NCBI RefSeq assembly: GCF_001411495.1
Contig: NZ_CP012981.1
Span: 2,728,001-2,792,000, forward strand
DNA length: 64,000 bases
Source of the DNA: Burkholderia cepacia ATCC 25416
Lineage (GTDB): Bacteria > Pseudomonadota > Gammaproteobacteria > Burkholderiales > Burkholderiaceae
Direction: 5' to 3'
Shown here in pieces: positions 24,968 through 37,100 of the stretch. Below the pieces are notes generated by a model, which was given only the letters and a program-made list of their open reading frames with translations, was not told the origin of the DNA and searched no databases. Position 1 is the stretch's first letter. Each line of letters opens with the position of its first letter. Made by a program: the position numbers and the translations under genes.

Positions 24968-26004
24968 CGGATGCCGGCCGCCGGCACGCACTCGGCGCGA
25001 TCGGCGCACTCGCGGCGCTCGGCGCCGCGTGTTGCGGCGCGCTGTCGGCCTCGTCCGGCGCCGTTGCCGCGGCCCTCGATGCACATCGCGCGCAGGGCGC
25101 GCCGGGTGCGGTATCGCTGGCCGGCAATCCCGTCGTGTCGCAGGCGAGCGCGACGATGCCGGTGCGGCCGCAGCGCGTGGTCGCGCTCGACTTCATGTTC
25201 GCGGAAAGCGTGATCGCGCTCGACATCGTGCCGGTCGGGATGGCCGATACGGCGTTCTATCCGGGCTGGCTCGGTTATCAAAGCGACCGGCTCGCCAACG
25301 TGACCGACATTGGTTCGCGCCAGGAGCCGGGCCTCGAGGCGATTGCGGCGGTCAAGCCCGACCTGATCATCGGCGTCGGCTTCCGTCATGCGCCGATTTT
25401 CGATGCGCTCGACCGGATCGCGCCGACGATCCTGTTCCAGTTCAGCCCGAACGTGTCGGACGGCGGCGTGCCGGTGACGCAGCTCGACTGGATGCGGCAG
25501 ATCTTCCGGACGATCGGTGCGGTCACGGGGCGCGACGCGCGCGCGCAGGCGGTCGATGCGCAACTCGATGCGGGCATCGCGCGCAACGCGGCGCGGCTCG
25601 CGGCCGCTGGCAGGAAAGGCGAGCGCATCGCGCTGCTGCAGGATCTCGGCTTGCCCGACCGCTACTGGGCCTATACGGGCAACAGCACGTCGGCGGGCCT
25701 CGCGCGGGCGCTCGGGCTCGATCCGTGGCCGAAGAAACCGACGCGGGAAGGCACGCTGTACGTGACGTCGGCCGATCTGCTCAGGCAGCGCGAGCTGGCC
25801 GTGCTGTTCGTGACCGCATCGGGCATGGACGTGCCGCTGTCCGCGAAACTCGATTCGCCGGTGTGGCGTTTCGTTCCCGCGATGAAGGAACGCCGGATCG
25901 CGCTGATCGAACGCAATATCTGGGGGTTCGGCGGGCCGATGTCGGCGCTGAAACTGGCCGACGTGATGACCGACACGATGCTGAAGCTGCCGGCCGTGCG
26001 TTGA
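24964..26004 (+). CDS. orbB: Periplasmic ferric-ornibactin binding protein
   Basis: A 346-residue class III binding protein (FhuD/FepB type). GTG 24964 overlaps the orbF stop (GTGA). The N-terminus [20 protein letters not shown] is a signal sequence with a twin-arginine-like RR but without a full Tat motif. The core has [18 protein letters not shown] and [12 protein letters not shown] near residue 95, [16 protein letters not shown] near residue 125 and a C-terminal [22 protein letters not shown], all typical of siderophore-binding proteins with a rigid linker helix. It carries the ligand from OrbA to OrbD. It is the last gene of the orbH operon. Confidence 0.92.
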   Translation: MTDAGRRHALGAIGALAALGAACCGALSASSGAVAAALDAHRAQGAPGAVSLAGNPVVSQASATMPVRPQRVVALDFMFAESVIALDIVPVGMADTAFYPGWLGYQSDRLANVTDIGSRQEPGLEAIAAVKPDLIIGVGFRHAPIFDALDRIAPTILFQFSPNVSDGGVPVTQLDWMRQIFRTIGAVTGRDARAQAVDAQLDAGIARNAARLAAAGRKGERIALLQDLGLPDRYWAYTGNSTSAGLARALGLDPWPKKPTREGTLYVTSADLLRQRELAVLFVTASGMDVPLSAKLDSPVWRFVPAMKERRIALIERNIWGFGGPMSALKLADVMTDTMLKLPAVR

Positions 26005-26127
26005 GTGTGCGGCGGTCGATGCCGCCCGGGCGAGCAGGGTGTTGCGCTAGACCCGACTCGCGCTGGACGGCCGGGGGCGTTGCGACGATCGCGCCGCGCG
26101 CCACCAACATATCCTTCTGAAACGAAT

Positions 26128-26168
26128 ATCGCCGGTGCGCTGCCATTGCAGCCCACCGGCGATTTTTT
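26128..26168 (+). terminator. Intrinsic terminator of the orbH-orbB operon
   Basis: ATCGCCGGTG (26128-26137) and CACCGGCGAT (26154-26163) are perfect 10-base arms with a 16-base loop that can itself pair partly, followed by a run of T to 26168. It lies between the orbB and orbE stop codons, which converge. Confidence 0.85.
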
Positions 26169-26181
26169 ATCGATTGCCGGA

Positions 26182-27927
26182 TTACGCGCTCAGCGCGTCG
26201 ACGCCGTCCTGCGCGCGTGACCGCGCGGGCATCGTGTCGCTGACGATACGTCCGTTGTCGAGCTTCAACAAGCGGTCGGCGAGATCGAAGTAGCGGTCGT
26301 CGTGCGTGATCACGATCACGGCCTTGCCGCGCGCGCGCAGCTCGGGCAGCAGTTGTTCGTAGAACACGGCCTTGAACGACGGATCCTGGTCGGCCGCCCA
26401 TTCGTCGAACAGGTAGAACGGCCGGTCCTCCAGGTACGCGACGACGAGGGCGAGCCGCTTGCGCTGCCCGGTCGACAGCGCGCGGGTCGAGAACGCGCCG
26501 TCGACCACCTTCACCTTGTGATCGAGCGCGAGCTTCGCGACGAGCGCGTTCGCGCGCGCATCGGCCTGCGCGCGGGACGGATCGTCGGGGTCGACGATGC
26601 CGAGCAGCGCATCGAACAGGTGGAAATCGTTGAACACCGCGCTGAAGCGCTGCCGATAGGCGGCGCGCTCGCGCCAGCCGATCGGGCGGCCGTCGACCTC
26701 GATCGTGCCTTCCTCCGGTTCGTAAAGCCCCGTCAGCACCTTCGCGAGCGTCGTCTTGCCGCTGCCGTTGCCGCCGACGATGAACACGAGCTCGCCCGGC
26801 TTGATCGTCAGGTCGATCGGCCCGACGCTGAACATCCGTTCGTCGCGTTCGTGGAAGTACGCATGCGTGACGCCGCGCAGCGTGACGGCGCCGGCCGGCG
26901 GCACGTCGGGTGCGTCGGCCGCGGGCGGCACCGTGCGCAGCGCGCCGAATTCGGCCATCACGCCTTCGATCCGCGTCAGCGACACGCGTGCCGCGTTGAC
27001 GGTCGGCAGGTTGTTCAGCAGCCCGTCGAGCGGCACGAGCATGAACAGGAACACGACGACGTAGCCGGCGGCCGCGGCCGGATCGGCATGCACGCCGAGC
27101 TGCGGCCAGAACGACGCGACGCCGAGGAACGCATAGAACAGGAAGATGATCCAGCCGACGCCGACCGCGTAAGCGCTGAATGCGCGGCGGCGGTGGTCGC
27201 GCACTTCGCCGATCGCGGCGCCGAGCTGGCCGTCGACGAACTGTCTTGCGCGTTCATCGTGCAGCTTCAGCTCCTTCGCGCCGGAAAACAGCGAGCCGAG
27301 ATAGCCGAACAGGCGGTCCTGCGCCTGACCGGCCGCCTCGAGCGACGCGATCGCGCGGCGATCGCCGGTGTGATAGCCGAGCGAGCCGGCGACGATCGCG
27401 GCCAGCGCCAGCAGGCACACCGGCCATGACAGCCACGCGAGATAACCGAGGCAGCCGAACACGATCGAGCCGTGCATGACCAGGTTCGGCAGTGCGAAGA
27501 ACAGCATCGACACGTTGGTCGCGTCGTCGGTCAGTACCGACTGCACGGGCGCCGCGCCGATCCGCTCGATGTCGCGCAGCTCGGCCGCGCCGACGCGCCG
27601 CGCGAGATGCACGCGCAGCCGCGCCATCGTGTCCTGCGACAGGCGCGCGAACAGCGTGCCCGACACGATCCGGGTGACGAGTGCGATCACCGCGCACAGC
27701 GCGAAGCGCCATGCGAGCGACGCGTCGGCCGCGCCCGGCTGCGACAGCGCGCGGTTCAGCGTCGCGACGAGCAGCACGCTCGCGACGCCGTTCAGCACGC
27801 ACGCGGTGAGCGCCAGCGCGAGCGACGCGCGGCTTTCGCGCAGCAGCGCGAGGATCAGCCGCGCCGCGGGGCGGGCGGGGGAGGCGTCGAGGGACGGCGG
27901 GGAAGAAGGCTCGTGGGCAGCGGTCAT
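26182..27927 (-). CDS. orbE: Ornibactin exporter, fused ABC transporter (PvdE/cyclic-peptide type)
   Basis: A 581-residue type I exporter with membrane and ATPase parts in one chain. ATG 27927 is preferred to TTG 27933. Residues 25-320 form a six-helix membrane domain with RESRASLALALTACVLNG and YLAWLSWPVCLLALAA. The nucleotide-binding domain has Walker A GGNGSGKTTLAKVL near residue 390, a variant signature LSTGQRKRLAL near residue 488 and Walker B YLFDEWAADQDP near residue 510; GTGQ/STGQ signatures are usual for the PvdE and SyrD group. It presumably moves ornibactin or its precursor across the inner membrane. It is alone on the minus strand behind its own OrbS-type promoter. Confidence 0.9.
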   Translation of the reverse strand: MTAAHEPSSPPSLDASPARPAARLILALLRESRASLALALTACVLNGVASVLLVATLNRALSQPGAADASLAWRFALCAVIALVTRIVSGTLFARLSQDTMARLRVHLARRVGAAELRDIERIGAAPVQSVLTDDATNVSMLFFALPNLVMHGSIVFGCLGYLAWLSWPVCLLALAAIVAGSLGYHTGDRRAIASLEAAGQAQDRLFGYLGSLFSGAKELKLHDERARQFVDGQLGAAIGEVRDHRRRAFSAYAVGVGWIIFLFYAFLGVASFWPQLGVHADPAAAAGYVVVFLFMLVPLDGLLNNLPTVNAARVSLTRIEGVMAEFGALRTVPPAADAPDVPPAGAVTLRGVTHAYFHERDERMFSVGPIDLTIKPGELVFIVGGNGSGKTTLAKVLTGLYEPEEGTIEVDGRPIGWRERAAYRQRFSAVFNDFHLFDALLGIVDPDDPSRAQADARANALVAKLALDHKVKVVDGAFSTRALSTGQRKRLALVVAYLEDRPFYLFDEWAADQDPSFKAVFYEQLLPELRARGKAVIVITHDDRYFDLADRLLKLDNGRIVSDTMPARSRAQDGVDALSA

Positions 27928-28031
27928 CGGCAACGTCGGTAAAGGGAAGGCAGGCGAAAACGCCAGAACGGCAAAACTGGCGCGAAAGCGGCGGGCGAGG
28001 CGGGGCCCCGTTGCGGCTTTCCTCCCTGATA

Positions 28032-28056
28032 GACGAACGGGCCGCGCAAATATTTA
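28032..28056 (-). promoter_or_regulatory. OrbS-type promoter of orbE
   Basis: Read on the minus strand: TAAA (plus-strand 28056-28053), exactly 17 bases, CGTC (28035-28032), then TATCAGGGAGG. CGTCTATCAG is identical to that at the orbH promoter. About 105 bases separate it from the orbE start. Confidence 0.85.
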
Positions 28057-28104
28057 GCCGCGCGTTCAAAAAAAGCGTCCGCCCGCACTTTGCGCACAAA
28101 ACGG

Positions 28105-28129
28105 TAAAAAATCGGCCGCGCCGTTCGTC
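28105..28129 (+). promoter_or_regulatory. OrbS-type promoter of orbI and the biosynthesis operon
   Basis: TAAA at 28105-28108, exactly 17 bases, CGTC at 28126-28129. The spacer is A-rich at the start and shares CGGCCGCGCC-like sequence with the orbH promoter. It starts 49 bases from the divergent orbE promoter, and lies 70 bases before the orbI ATG. It would drive orbI-orbJ-orbK-pvdA-orbA-pvdF-orbL, since no other strong promoter candidate is seen downstream. Confidence 0.85.
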
Positions 28130-28199
28130 ACACCAGTGAAGCCGCCCCAAGCGGCCCCGAGACTTGGCCGAAGCGGCCGGACCGAAGGACTTCACGCAC

Positions 28200-31100
28200 A
28201 TGACGAGTTTCCCGACTGCGCTGCATCACCGAATCCGCGAACTGGCGCGCATCGCGCCCGACGCACCCGCAATCGCGGCACCTTTCCAGAACGGCTTGCG
28301 CCTGTCGCGCGGCGCGCTCGACGCGCGGGCGTCGCGGCTGGCCCGGCAACTGCGCGCGGCCGGTGTCGGCGCGGAAGTGCGGGTGGGCGTGTGCGTCGAG
28401 CGTTCGTGCGAACTGTTCGTCGCGCTGCTGGCCGTGCTGAAGGCGGGCGGCGTGTTCGTGCCGCTCGACCCGCGCCATCCGGCCGCGCGCCTCGACTGGA
28501 TCGTCCGGGATGCCCAGCTGCGGCACGGCATCGTCGACGCGGCCGGCCGCGCGGCGCTCGGCGCGCCGTTCGAGCACGCGTTCGACGCGGCAGCCGATGC
28601 GGCGGACGGCCAGGAGGTCACCCAGGATGACGAGGCGGCGCCCGTCCACCCGCGTGCGGCCGCCTACATGATCTACACGTCGGGTTCGACCGGCACGCCG
28701 AAGGCGGTCGTCGTCGAGCACGGGCCGCTCGCCGCGCACTGCGACGCGCTCGCGGCCGCGCTGCCGATCGAGGCCGGCGACCGCCTGCTGCATTTCGCGT
28801 CGGTCAATTTCGACGCCGCGCACGAGTGCTGGCTCGCGCCGCTCGCGACCGGCGCGAGCATCGTCGTCGCACCGCCGCAGCCGTTCGCGCCGGATGCCGC
28901 GCATGCGCTGATGGTGAGCGAAGCAGTCAACGTGGCGGCGTTCCCGCCTGCGTACCTGCGCGAATTCGCCGCGGTGGCCGCGCGCGACGGCGTGCCGCCG
29001 GCGCTACGCGTGCTCGCGTTCGGCGGCGAAGCGCTGCCGCAGCAGGCATTCGAATTCGTGCGCCGCACCTTCCCGTCGGTACGCCTGATCAACGGTTACG
29101 GGCCGACCGAGGCCGTGATTTCGCCGATGCTGTGGCCGGTCGAACCGGGCGAGACGCCCGCGCTGGCCGCCGACGATGCCTATGCGTCGTTGCCGATCGG
29201 CCGCGTGATCGGCCCGCGCGTCGCGCGCGTTGACTGTGGCGAGGGCGGCGAGGGCGACGGTGTGGGTGAATTGCTGCTGGGCGGCGTCTGCGTCGCGCGC
29301 GGCTATCACGGCCGCCCGGCGCTGACGGCCGAACGTTTCATTCCGGATGCCGACGGCGAACCCGGTGCGCGCGTGTACCGTACCGGCGACCTCGCACGGC
29401 TGCGCGACGACGGCGCATTCGACTATCTCGGCCGCCTCGACGACCAGGTCCAGGTACGCGGCGTGCGCGTGGAGCCGGCCGAAATCGCCGCGTGCCTGCG
29501 CTCTCATCCGGCCGTGGCCGACGCGGCCGTGGTCGCCGAAACTGGCAACGGGCCGACGCGCCTGATCGCGTGCGTCGCACTGCGCGCGGAGGCCGACGAT
29601 GCGGCGCTCAAGGCGCACGTGGCCGAGCAACTGCCGGCCGCATGGCAGCCGCACCGGTTCGTGCGTTGCGATGCGCTGCCGTATACGTTGAACGGCAAGA
29701 TCGACCGTGCCGCGCTGCGCGAGAAGATTGCCGCCGCGCGCGACACGACGCAGGGTGACGGCGACGCACCGCGCACGCCGACCGAACAACAGCTCGCCGG
29801 CCTCTGGCAGACGCTGCTCGGCCTCGATGCCGCACCGTCGCGCGACGATCGCTTTTTCGCGCTGGGCGCCGATTCGCTCGCGGCGATGCAGTTGCAGGCC
29901 GCGATCCGTGCCGCGGTACGCGTGAACCTGCGGCTCGATACGCTGTTCGCCGATCCGGCGCTCGCCGAACTGGCCGAAGCGGTCGATCGTGCGGAACGCG
30001 AAACCGGCGAACCGCTGGCCACGATCGCCGCGCGCCGTTTGACGACGGATGCGGCCGATGCCGCCGCGGCATGCGCGCCGTACGTCGATCGCGCCGCCTC
30101 GCTCGCGCAGCAACGTTTCTGGGTGCTCGCGCAAACGCGTGACGCGAGCGCCGCATATCACATCGCCGCGCACTGGACGATCGACGGCACGCTCGATCGC
30201 GACGCGCTGCAACGCGCGCTCGATCACGTGATCGGCCGGCACGAGGCATGGCGCACGACGCTCGTCGACAACGACGACGGCGTGGTGATGCAGCGGATTC
30301 ATGCGCACCTGCCGGTGTCGATCGCCGACGTCGACCTGCGCGACCAGCCGCCCGCCGCCCGCGACGCGCAAGCCGCGCGTCTTGCCGAGCGCGAGGCGGC
30401 CGAACCGTTCGACCTCGCGCGCGGCCCGCTGCTGCGCGCGACGCTGGTCGCGCTCGCGGGCGACCGTCACCGCCTGCTGCTGACCGCCCATCACGCCATC
30501 ACCGACGGCTGGAGCTCGCGCTGCGCGTTCGACGAACTGTCGGCCGCCTATCGCGCGTATGCGGAAGGCCGCGCGCCGTCGCTGCCCGATCTGCCGATCC
30601 AGTACGCCGACTATGCGGACTGGCAACGCGACATGCTGGCCGGCGGCGAGGGTGAACGCCAGCTCGATTACTGGCGCGACGCATTGCGCGACGTGCCGGG
30701 CCCGCTCGCGCTGCCGGTCGACCGCCAGCCGGGCGCGGCGCGCACGCTGCAAGGCGCGCGCGTGTCGGTGCGGTTGCCCGACGCGGTCGCGGCCGACGTG
30801 CGGCAACTCGCGCGCGACGCGCAGGCGACCGTCTTCACGGTGCTGCTGGCCGCGCTCGACGCATGGCTGTCGCGCCTGACCGGCGCAACGGATGTCGTGG
30901 TCGCGGTACCGGTCGCGCATCGTCAGCGCCCCGAAACGCGCGCGCTGCTGGGCCTGTTCCTGAATACGGTCGCGCTGCGCGTGCGGGTGGCGCCGACGCT
31001 GCCGTTCCGCGCGCTCGTCGACGCGGCGCGCACGGCGGCGCTCGACGCGGTCGCCCACCAGGACGTGCCGTTCGAGCGTGTCGTCGATGCGGTGAAGCCG

Positions 31101-34100
31101 CCGGTCAAGCGCGGCGACGAATGGCTGCGCGTGAAATTCGCGCAGCAGTTCGACGCGCGGCACGACAGCGTGCTGCCGGGCGCGACGGCCGTTGCGACGC
31201 CGGGCCCCGATCTCGCCGCACGCTTCGACTACGCGGTGGATTTCACCGACGATGCGAACGGCATCGAACTGGTCGCGGCCTATGCGACCGACTGCATCGA
31301 TGCGGACACCGCGCGCGCGTGGCTCCACAGCTACGCGGCGCTCGTCGGTGCCGCCGCGCGCGATCCGCACCAGACGACGGCCGTCCTGCCGTGCGACGCG
31401 TCGGCCGCTGCGCGCCAGCCGCGCGACGGCCGTGCGCTGCGCGTCGAACATGCCGACATCGTCGCCGCGTTCGCGCGGCAGGCGGCCGCGTATCCGCATC
31501 GCGTCGCGCTTGCCGATGCGTCGGCGTCGCTGACGTTCGGCGAACTCGACGACGCATCGAACCGCCTCGCACGCGCGCTGTCCGGGCGAGGCGTGGGCGC
31601 CGAAGCGCCGGTGATCGTCTGCATCGAACGCTCCGCGCGCTTCGTCGTCGGCCTGCTCGGCGTGCTGAAGGCCGGCGCGCTCGCCGTGCTGCTCGATCCC
31701 GCGCAGCCGGCCGCCCGGCTGGCCGCGGCGGCAGCCGACTGCGGCGCGCACTGGGCGCTCGTCGCGGATACCGCGGCGTGGCCGGCCGGCATCGACGCGC
31801 AGCCGCTCGACGTCGACACGCTCGCGCAGGACGCAACGCTCGCGGCCGGCGTGCGCGTCGCGCCGCACCCGGAACAGGGCGCTTACCTGATCTATACGTC
31901 GGGCTCGACCGGCACGCCGAAGGGCGTCGTCGTGTCGCACGGCGCGCTGGCCGACTACGTGCAGGGGATGCTCGACGAACTCGCGTTCGCGCCGGACGCA
32001 TCGTTCGCGATGGTATCGACCGTCGCGGCCGACCTCGGTCACACGACGCTGTTCGGCGCGCTGTGCGCGGGCCGCACGCTGCACCTGCTGCCGGCCGCGT
32101 GCGCGTTCGATCCGGACCTGTTCGCCGACGAGATGCGCCGCCGTGACGTCGGCGTGCTGAAGATCGTGCCGAGCCACCTGCAGGCGCTGCTCGACGCGCG
32201 CGTGCCGGCCGACGTGCTGCCGCGCCATGCGCTCGTGACCGGCGGCGAAACGCTGACGTGGGCGCTCGTCGCGCGCCTGGCCGCGCTTGCGCCGGCCTGT
32301 CGCGTGATCAACCACTACGGGCCGACCGAGGCGACGGTCGGTGCGATCGCGTGCGATACGGCGTCGATCCCCGCCGATGCGCGCGATCCCGCGAGCGGCG
32401 TGCCGCTCGGCCTGCCGTTGCCCAATGCGCGCGCGCTGGTGCTCGACGCGTTCGGCGCGTGCGTGCCGGCCGGCGCGACGGGCGAGCTGTATCTGGGCGG
32501 GCCGGGCGTCGCGCGCGGCTACCTGGGGCGCCCGGCGCAGACCGCCGAGCGCTTCGTGCCCGATCCGTTTACGCCCGGTGCGCGGCTGTATCGCACGGGC
32601 GACCGCGTCCGGTTGCGCGCCGACGGCCGTCTCGCGTTCCTCGGCCGCATCGACGACCAGGTGAAGATTCGGGGCTACCGTGTCGAACCGGGCGAGGTGA
32701 GTGCGGCCGTGCGTGCGGCCGGGCCGGTCGCGCAGGCCGAAACGCTCGCGATCGAACACGATGGCCGCCTGCGGCTCGCGACGTTCGTCGTGATGCGCGA
32801 CGGCGCGACCTTCGACGAGGCCGCCGTGCGCGCGGCGCTTGCCGCGAAGCTGCCCGACTACATGGTGCCCGCGCAGTTCGTCGCGCTCGCACGCCTTCCC
32901 GTGACCGCGAACGGCAAGATCGATCGTGCCGCGTTGCGTGAACAGGCGGCCGCGCCGGTCGCGACGGCGTCCGGGAATGCGCCGCAGGGCGCGGTCGAAA
33001 CGGTGCTCGCCGAAGTCTGGCAGGCCGTGCTGAAGGCGCCGCAGGTCGGCCGCGACGACAACTTCTTCGAACTCGGCGGCGATTCGATCCTCGTGCTGCA
33101 GGTGATCGCCCGTGCGCGCAAGCGCGGCGTGCGCTTCACGCCGAAGCAGCTGTTCGACGGCCCGACGGTCGCCGAACTCGCACGCATCGCGAAGACGGAG
33201 GACGTGGCTGCCGCCGCCGCCGTCGCGCAGCCTGCTGCCGGATCTGCTGCCGGCGCACCGGTGACAGCACAGGTCCTGACGCCCGCGCAGCAGCGCTTCT
33301 TCGCGCTCGACATCCCGCGCCCGGGCCACTGGAACCAGTCGGTTGCATTCGACGTGCGCGGGCCGTTCGACGCCGACGCGTTTGCGCGCGCCTTCGACGC
33401 ATTGCTGACGCATCACGACGCATTCCGCCAACGCTTCGCGCGCGGCGCGGACGGCACGTGGCGCGCCGGCGATGCCGCGAAACCGTACGACGCGCTGCCG
33501 TTCGTCGAAGTCGCCGCACACGACGAAGCCGACGCGCTCGCGCGCTTCGACGCGTTGCAGCGCCGCCTCGACCTCGGTCGCGGGCCGCTGGCCTGCGCAT
33601 GCGCGGCTCGCTTGCCGGACGGCTCGACGCAGCTCTATCTGGCGATTCACCATGCGATCGTCGACGGCGTGTCGTGGCGCATCCTGCTCGACGACCTGGA
33701 CTCGGCCTACCGCGCGGCATGCGAGCGCACGCCCATCCGGCTGTCGCAGCCGGGCCTGCGCGCGGATGCCTGGGCGTCGCGGCTGGCCCGTGCGGCGACG
33801 GAACCGGCATCGCCGTTCGCGGCCGAGGCGACGTACTGGGCCGGCATGGCGCAGGGTGACGACGTCGTGCCCGACCATCCCGACACGACGGCGACGAACG
33901 CCGATGCAGCCGTCGTCGTGCAGACGATCGACGCGGCATTGACCCGCGCGGCGCTGACCGATGCGCATGCCGCCTATCGCACGCAGACGATCGAATTGCT
34001 CGGTGCCGCGCTCGCACTGGCGCTGGCCGGCGCGAGCGGCGCCGCCTCGTGCCGTATCGAACTGGAAGGGCATGGCCGCGAGGCGCTGTTCGACGATGCC

Positions 34101-37100
34101 GATGCGAGCCGCACGATCGGCTGGCTGACGAGCCATTACCCGGTGACGCTGCCGGTCGCGGCCACCGCGCGCGACACGCTGTGCGCGGTCAAGGACACGT
34201 TGCGCGCCGTGCCGCACAAGGGGCTCGGCTTCGGCGTGCTCGCGCACTACGGCGATGCGGCGACGCGCGCGGTGCTCGCCGCCGTGCCGCGTCCGCGCGT
34301 CACGTTCAACTATCTCGGCCAGTTCGACGCACCGCGCGACGCCACGCTTGTGCCGCGCTTCGGCGGCACCGGCGTCGAGCGCGATCCGCAAGGTCCGCTC
34401 GGCAATGCGCTCGCGATCCACGCGTACCTCGATACGGATCGCGACGGCGCACGCACGCTGAAAGTGCACTGGGTCTACGGTGCACCGCAATTCGAGCGCA
34501 CGACGATCGACGCATGTGCCGAACGCTTCGCGGCGGCGCTGCGCGAGCTCGTCGATGCGTGTGCGTCACGCGTCGCGCATCGCGGCGCCGGCGCGACGCC
34601 GGGCGATTTCCCGCTCGCGCAGGCCGCCGGTCTCACGCAGGCCGCGATCGAACGCACGCCGCTCGACTGGCGCACGATCGACGACGTCTATCCGCTGTCG
34701 CCGATGCAGCAGGGCATCCTGTTCCATGCGCTGTTCGCACCCGGTCACGCCAGCTACGTGAACCAGCTCGTCGCGACCGCGGCCGCGCTCGATGCCGACC
34801 GGCTCGTCGCCGCGTTCGAAGCGTCCATCGCGCGCCACGACATCCTGCGCACGAGCGTGATGCCGGACGAAGCCGCGCCGCTGCAGTGCGTGCATCGCCA
34901 CGCCCGGATGCCGGTCGAACAGCTCGACTGGCGCACGCGCGGCGACACGCTCGACGCCGATTTCGACGCATGGCTCGCGGCCGATCGCGCACGCGGCTTC
35001 GACTGGCGCGAGCCGCCGTTGATGCGCGTCACGCTGATCCGGGTGACCGACGACGCATGGCGCATCGTGTGGACGCGTCACCATGTGCTGCTCGACGGCT
35101 GGAGCACCGCGCGCCTGCTGGCGGACGTGCTGCGCGACTATCGCGACCCGGACGCCGTATCGCCGTTCGCGAGCCGCCCGGTACTCCGGTATCGCGATTT
35201 CATCGCCTGGCTCGGCACGCGCGACCGCGACGCCGACGAACGCTTCTGGACCGAACGCCTCGCACGGCTCGACGCCCCGACGCTGATCGCGGACCGCACG
35301 GCCGACCGTGCGGATGCCGACATGGTCACGTGGCGCGCGACGCTCGATGCCGACGCGATGACGCGTGTCGCGCAGACGGCACGGGCGCTGAAGCTGACCG
35401 TCAACACGCTGGTGCAGGGCGCATGGGCGCTCGCGCTGCAACGGATGACGCACCAGCCGGCCGTCGCGTTCGGCGCGACCGTCGCGGGCCGTCCCGACGC
35501 ACTCGCGGACGTCGATTCGGTGCTCGGCCTCTTCATCAACACGGTGCCGGTGATCACCGCACCGGCGCCGCAGCAACGCGCGGCCGACTGGCTGCAGGCC
35601 CTGCAACGCGACAACGCGGCGGCCGCCGAGCACGCGCATACGCCGCTTGCCGACATCCAGCGCTGGGCGCGCGGCGCGGGCGGGGCACTGTTCGACACGC
35701 TGGTCGTGTTCGAGAACTACCCGGTCGACGACACGGCGCGCGACGCCGATCCGCGCGCGCTGGTTTTGAGCGGCGTGCGCAGCATCGAAGCCACCGATTT
35801 CGCGCTGACGCTCGTGATCGAGAGCGGCGCCGAGCTGACGATCGACTACGGCTACGACACCGCGCGCGTCGATGCGCGGCAGGTCGAAACCTGGCACCGC
35901 GCGTTCGCCTGCGCACTCGATGCGCTGGCCCGCACGCCGGATGCGCTGCTCGGCACACTGTCGATCGCCGACGACGCCACCCGCGACGCACTGGCGCGGG
36001 CGCAGGACACCGCGCACACATGGCCGGCTTCGCAACGGCAGCCGCTGCACCTGCAATTCGCCGATGCGGCGCGGGCGACGCCCGACGCGATCGCGCTCGA
36101 ATACGCGGACGTTCACGGCGGCGTGCATCGCGCGACCTATCGCGAGCTCGACGTCGGTACGTCGCGCATCGCCGCCGCGCTGCGCCGACGCGGCGTGCGG
36201 CCCGATACGCCGGTCGCGCTGTGCGTCGAGCGTTCGTTCGACATGGTGATGGCGCTGGTCGGCGTGCTGAAGGCCGGCGCGGCCTACCTGCCGGTCGATC
36301 CCGACTATCCGGCCGAACGCATCGCGTATCTGCTGCGCGACGCGCGGCCGGCCGTCGCGATCACCCAGGCCCATCTGCGCGAGCAGGTCGAGGCGGCGCT
36401 GGGCGACGGTGCAACGACGCAACTGCTGACGGTCGCGGACCTGCTGGCCGATGAAACCGTCGACGAAACGGTCGACGACAACGCCGGCGTGACCGCCGAA
36501 GTCGACGACGCACAGCTTGCCTACCTGATCTACACGTCCGGCTCGACCGGCAAGCCGAAGGGCGCCGGCAACACGCACGGCGCGCTCGCGAACCGGATCG
36601 CGTGGATGCAGCACGCGTACCGGCTGACGCACGACGACGTCGTGCTGCACAAGACGCCGTTCGGCTTCGACGTGTCGGTGTGGGAATTCGTGTGGCCGCT
36701 GGCGATCGGCGCGAAGCTCGCGATCGCCGCGCCCGGCGACCATCGCGATCCGGCGCGTCTCGCGGCCGCGATCCATGCGCACGGCGTGACGGTGCTGCAC
36801 TTCGTGCCGTCGATGCTCGCCGCGTTCGCCGCGCATCTCGACGATTTCGCGGCCGCCGCGCAATGCGACAGCGTGCGCCTGATCGTCGCGAGCGGCGAGG
36901 CGCTCGCGCCCGAACTCGTCGAGAAAATGGCGCGGCTGCTGCCGCACGCGACGCTCGTCAACCTGTACGGGCCGACCGAGGCCGCGATCGACGTGTCGCA
37001 CTGGACGTGCGGCCCCGACGACGCGCAGGCGGTCGCGGTGCCGATCGGCCATCCGATCGCGAACCTGCAATTGCACGTGCTCGATGCCGCATGGCAGCCG

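Noticed and set aside
26005..26127. Possible small gene between orbB and orbE
   Set aside because: Only short frames without ribosome-binding sites occur, and the region is a convergent gap ending in a terminator.
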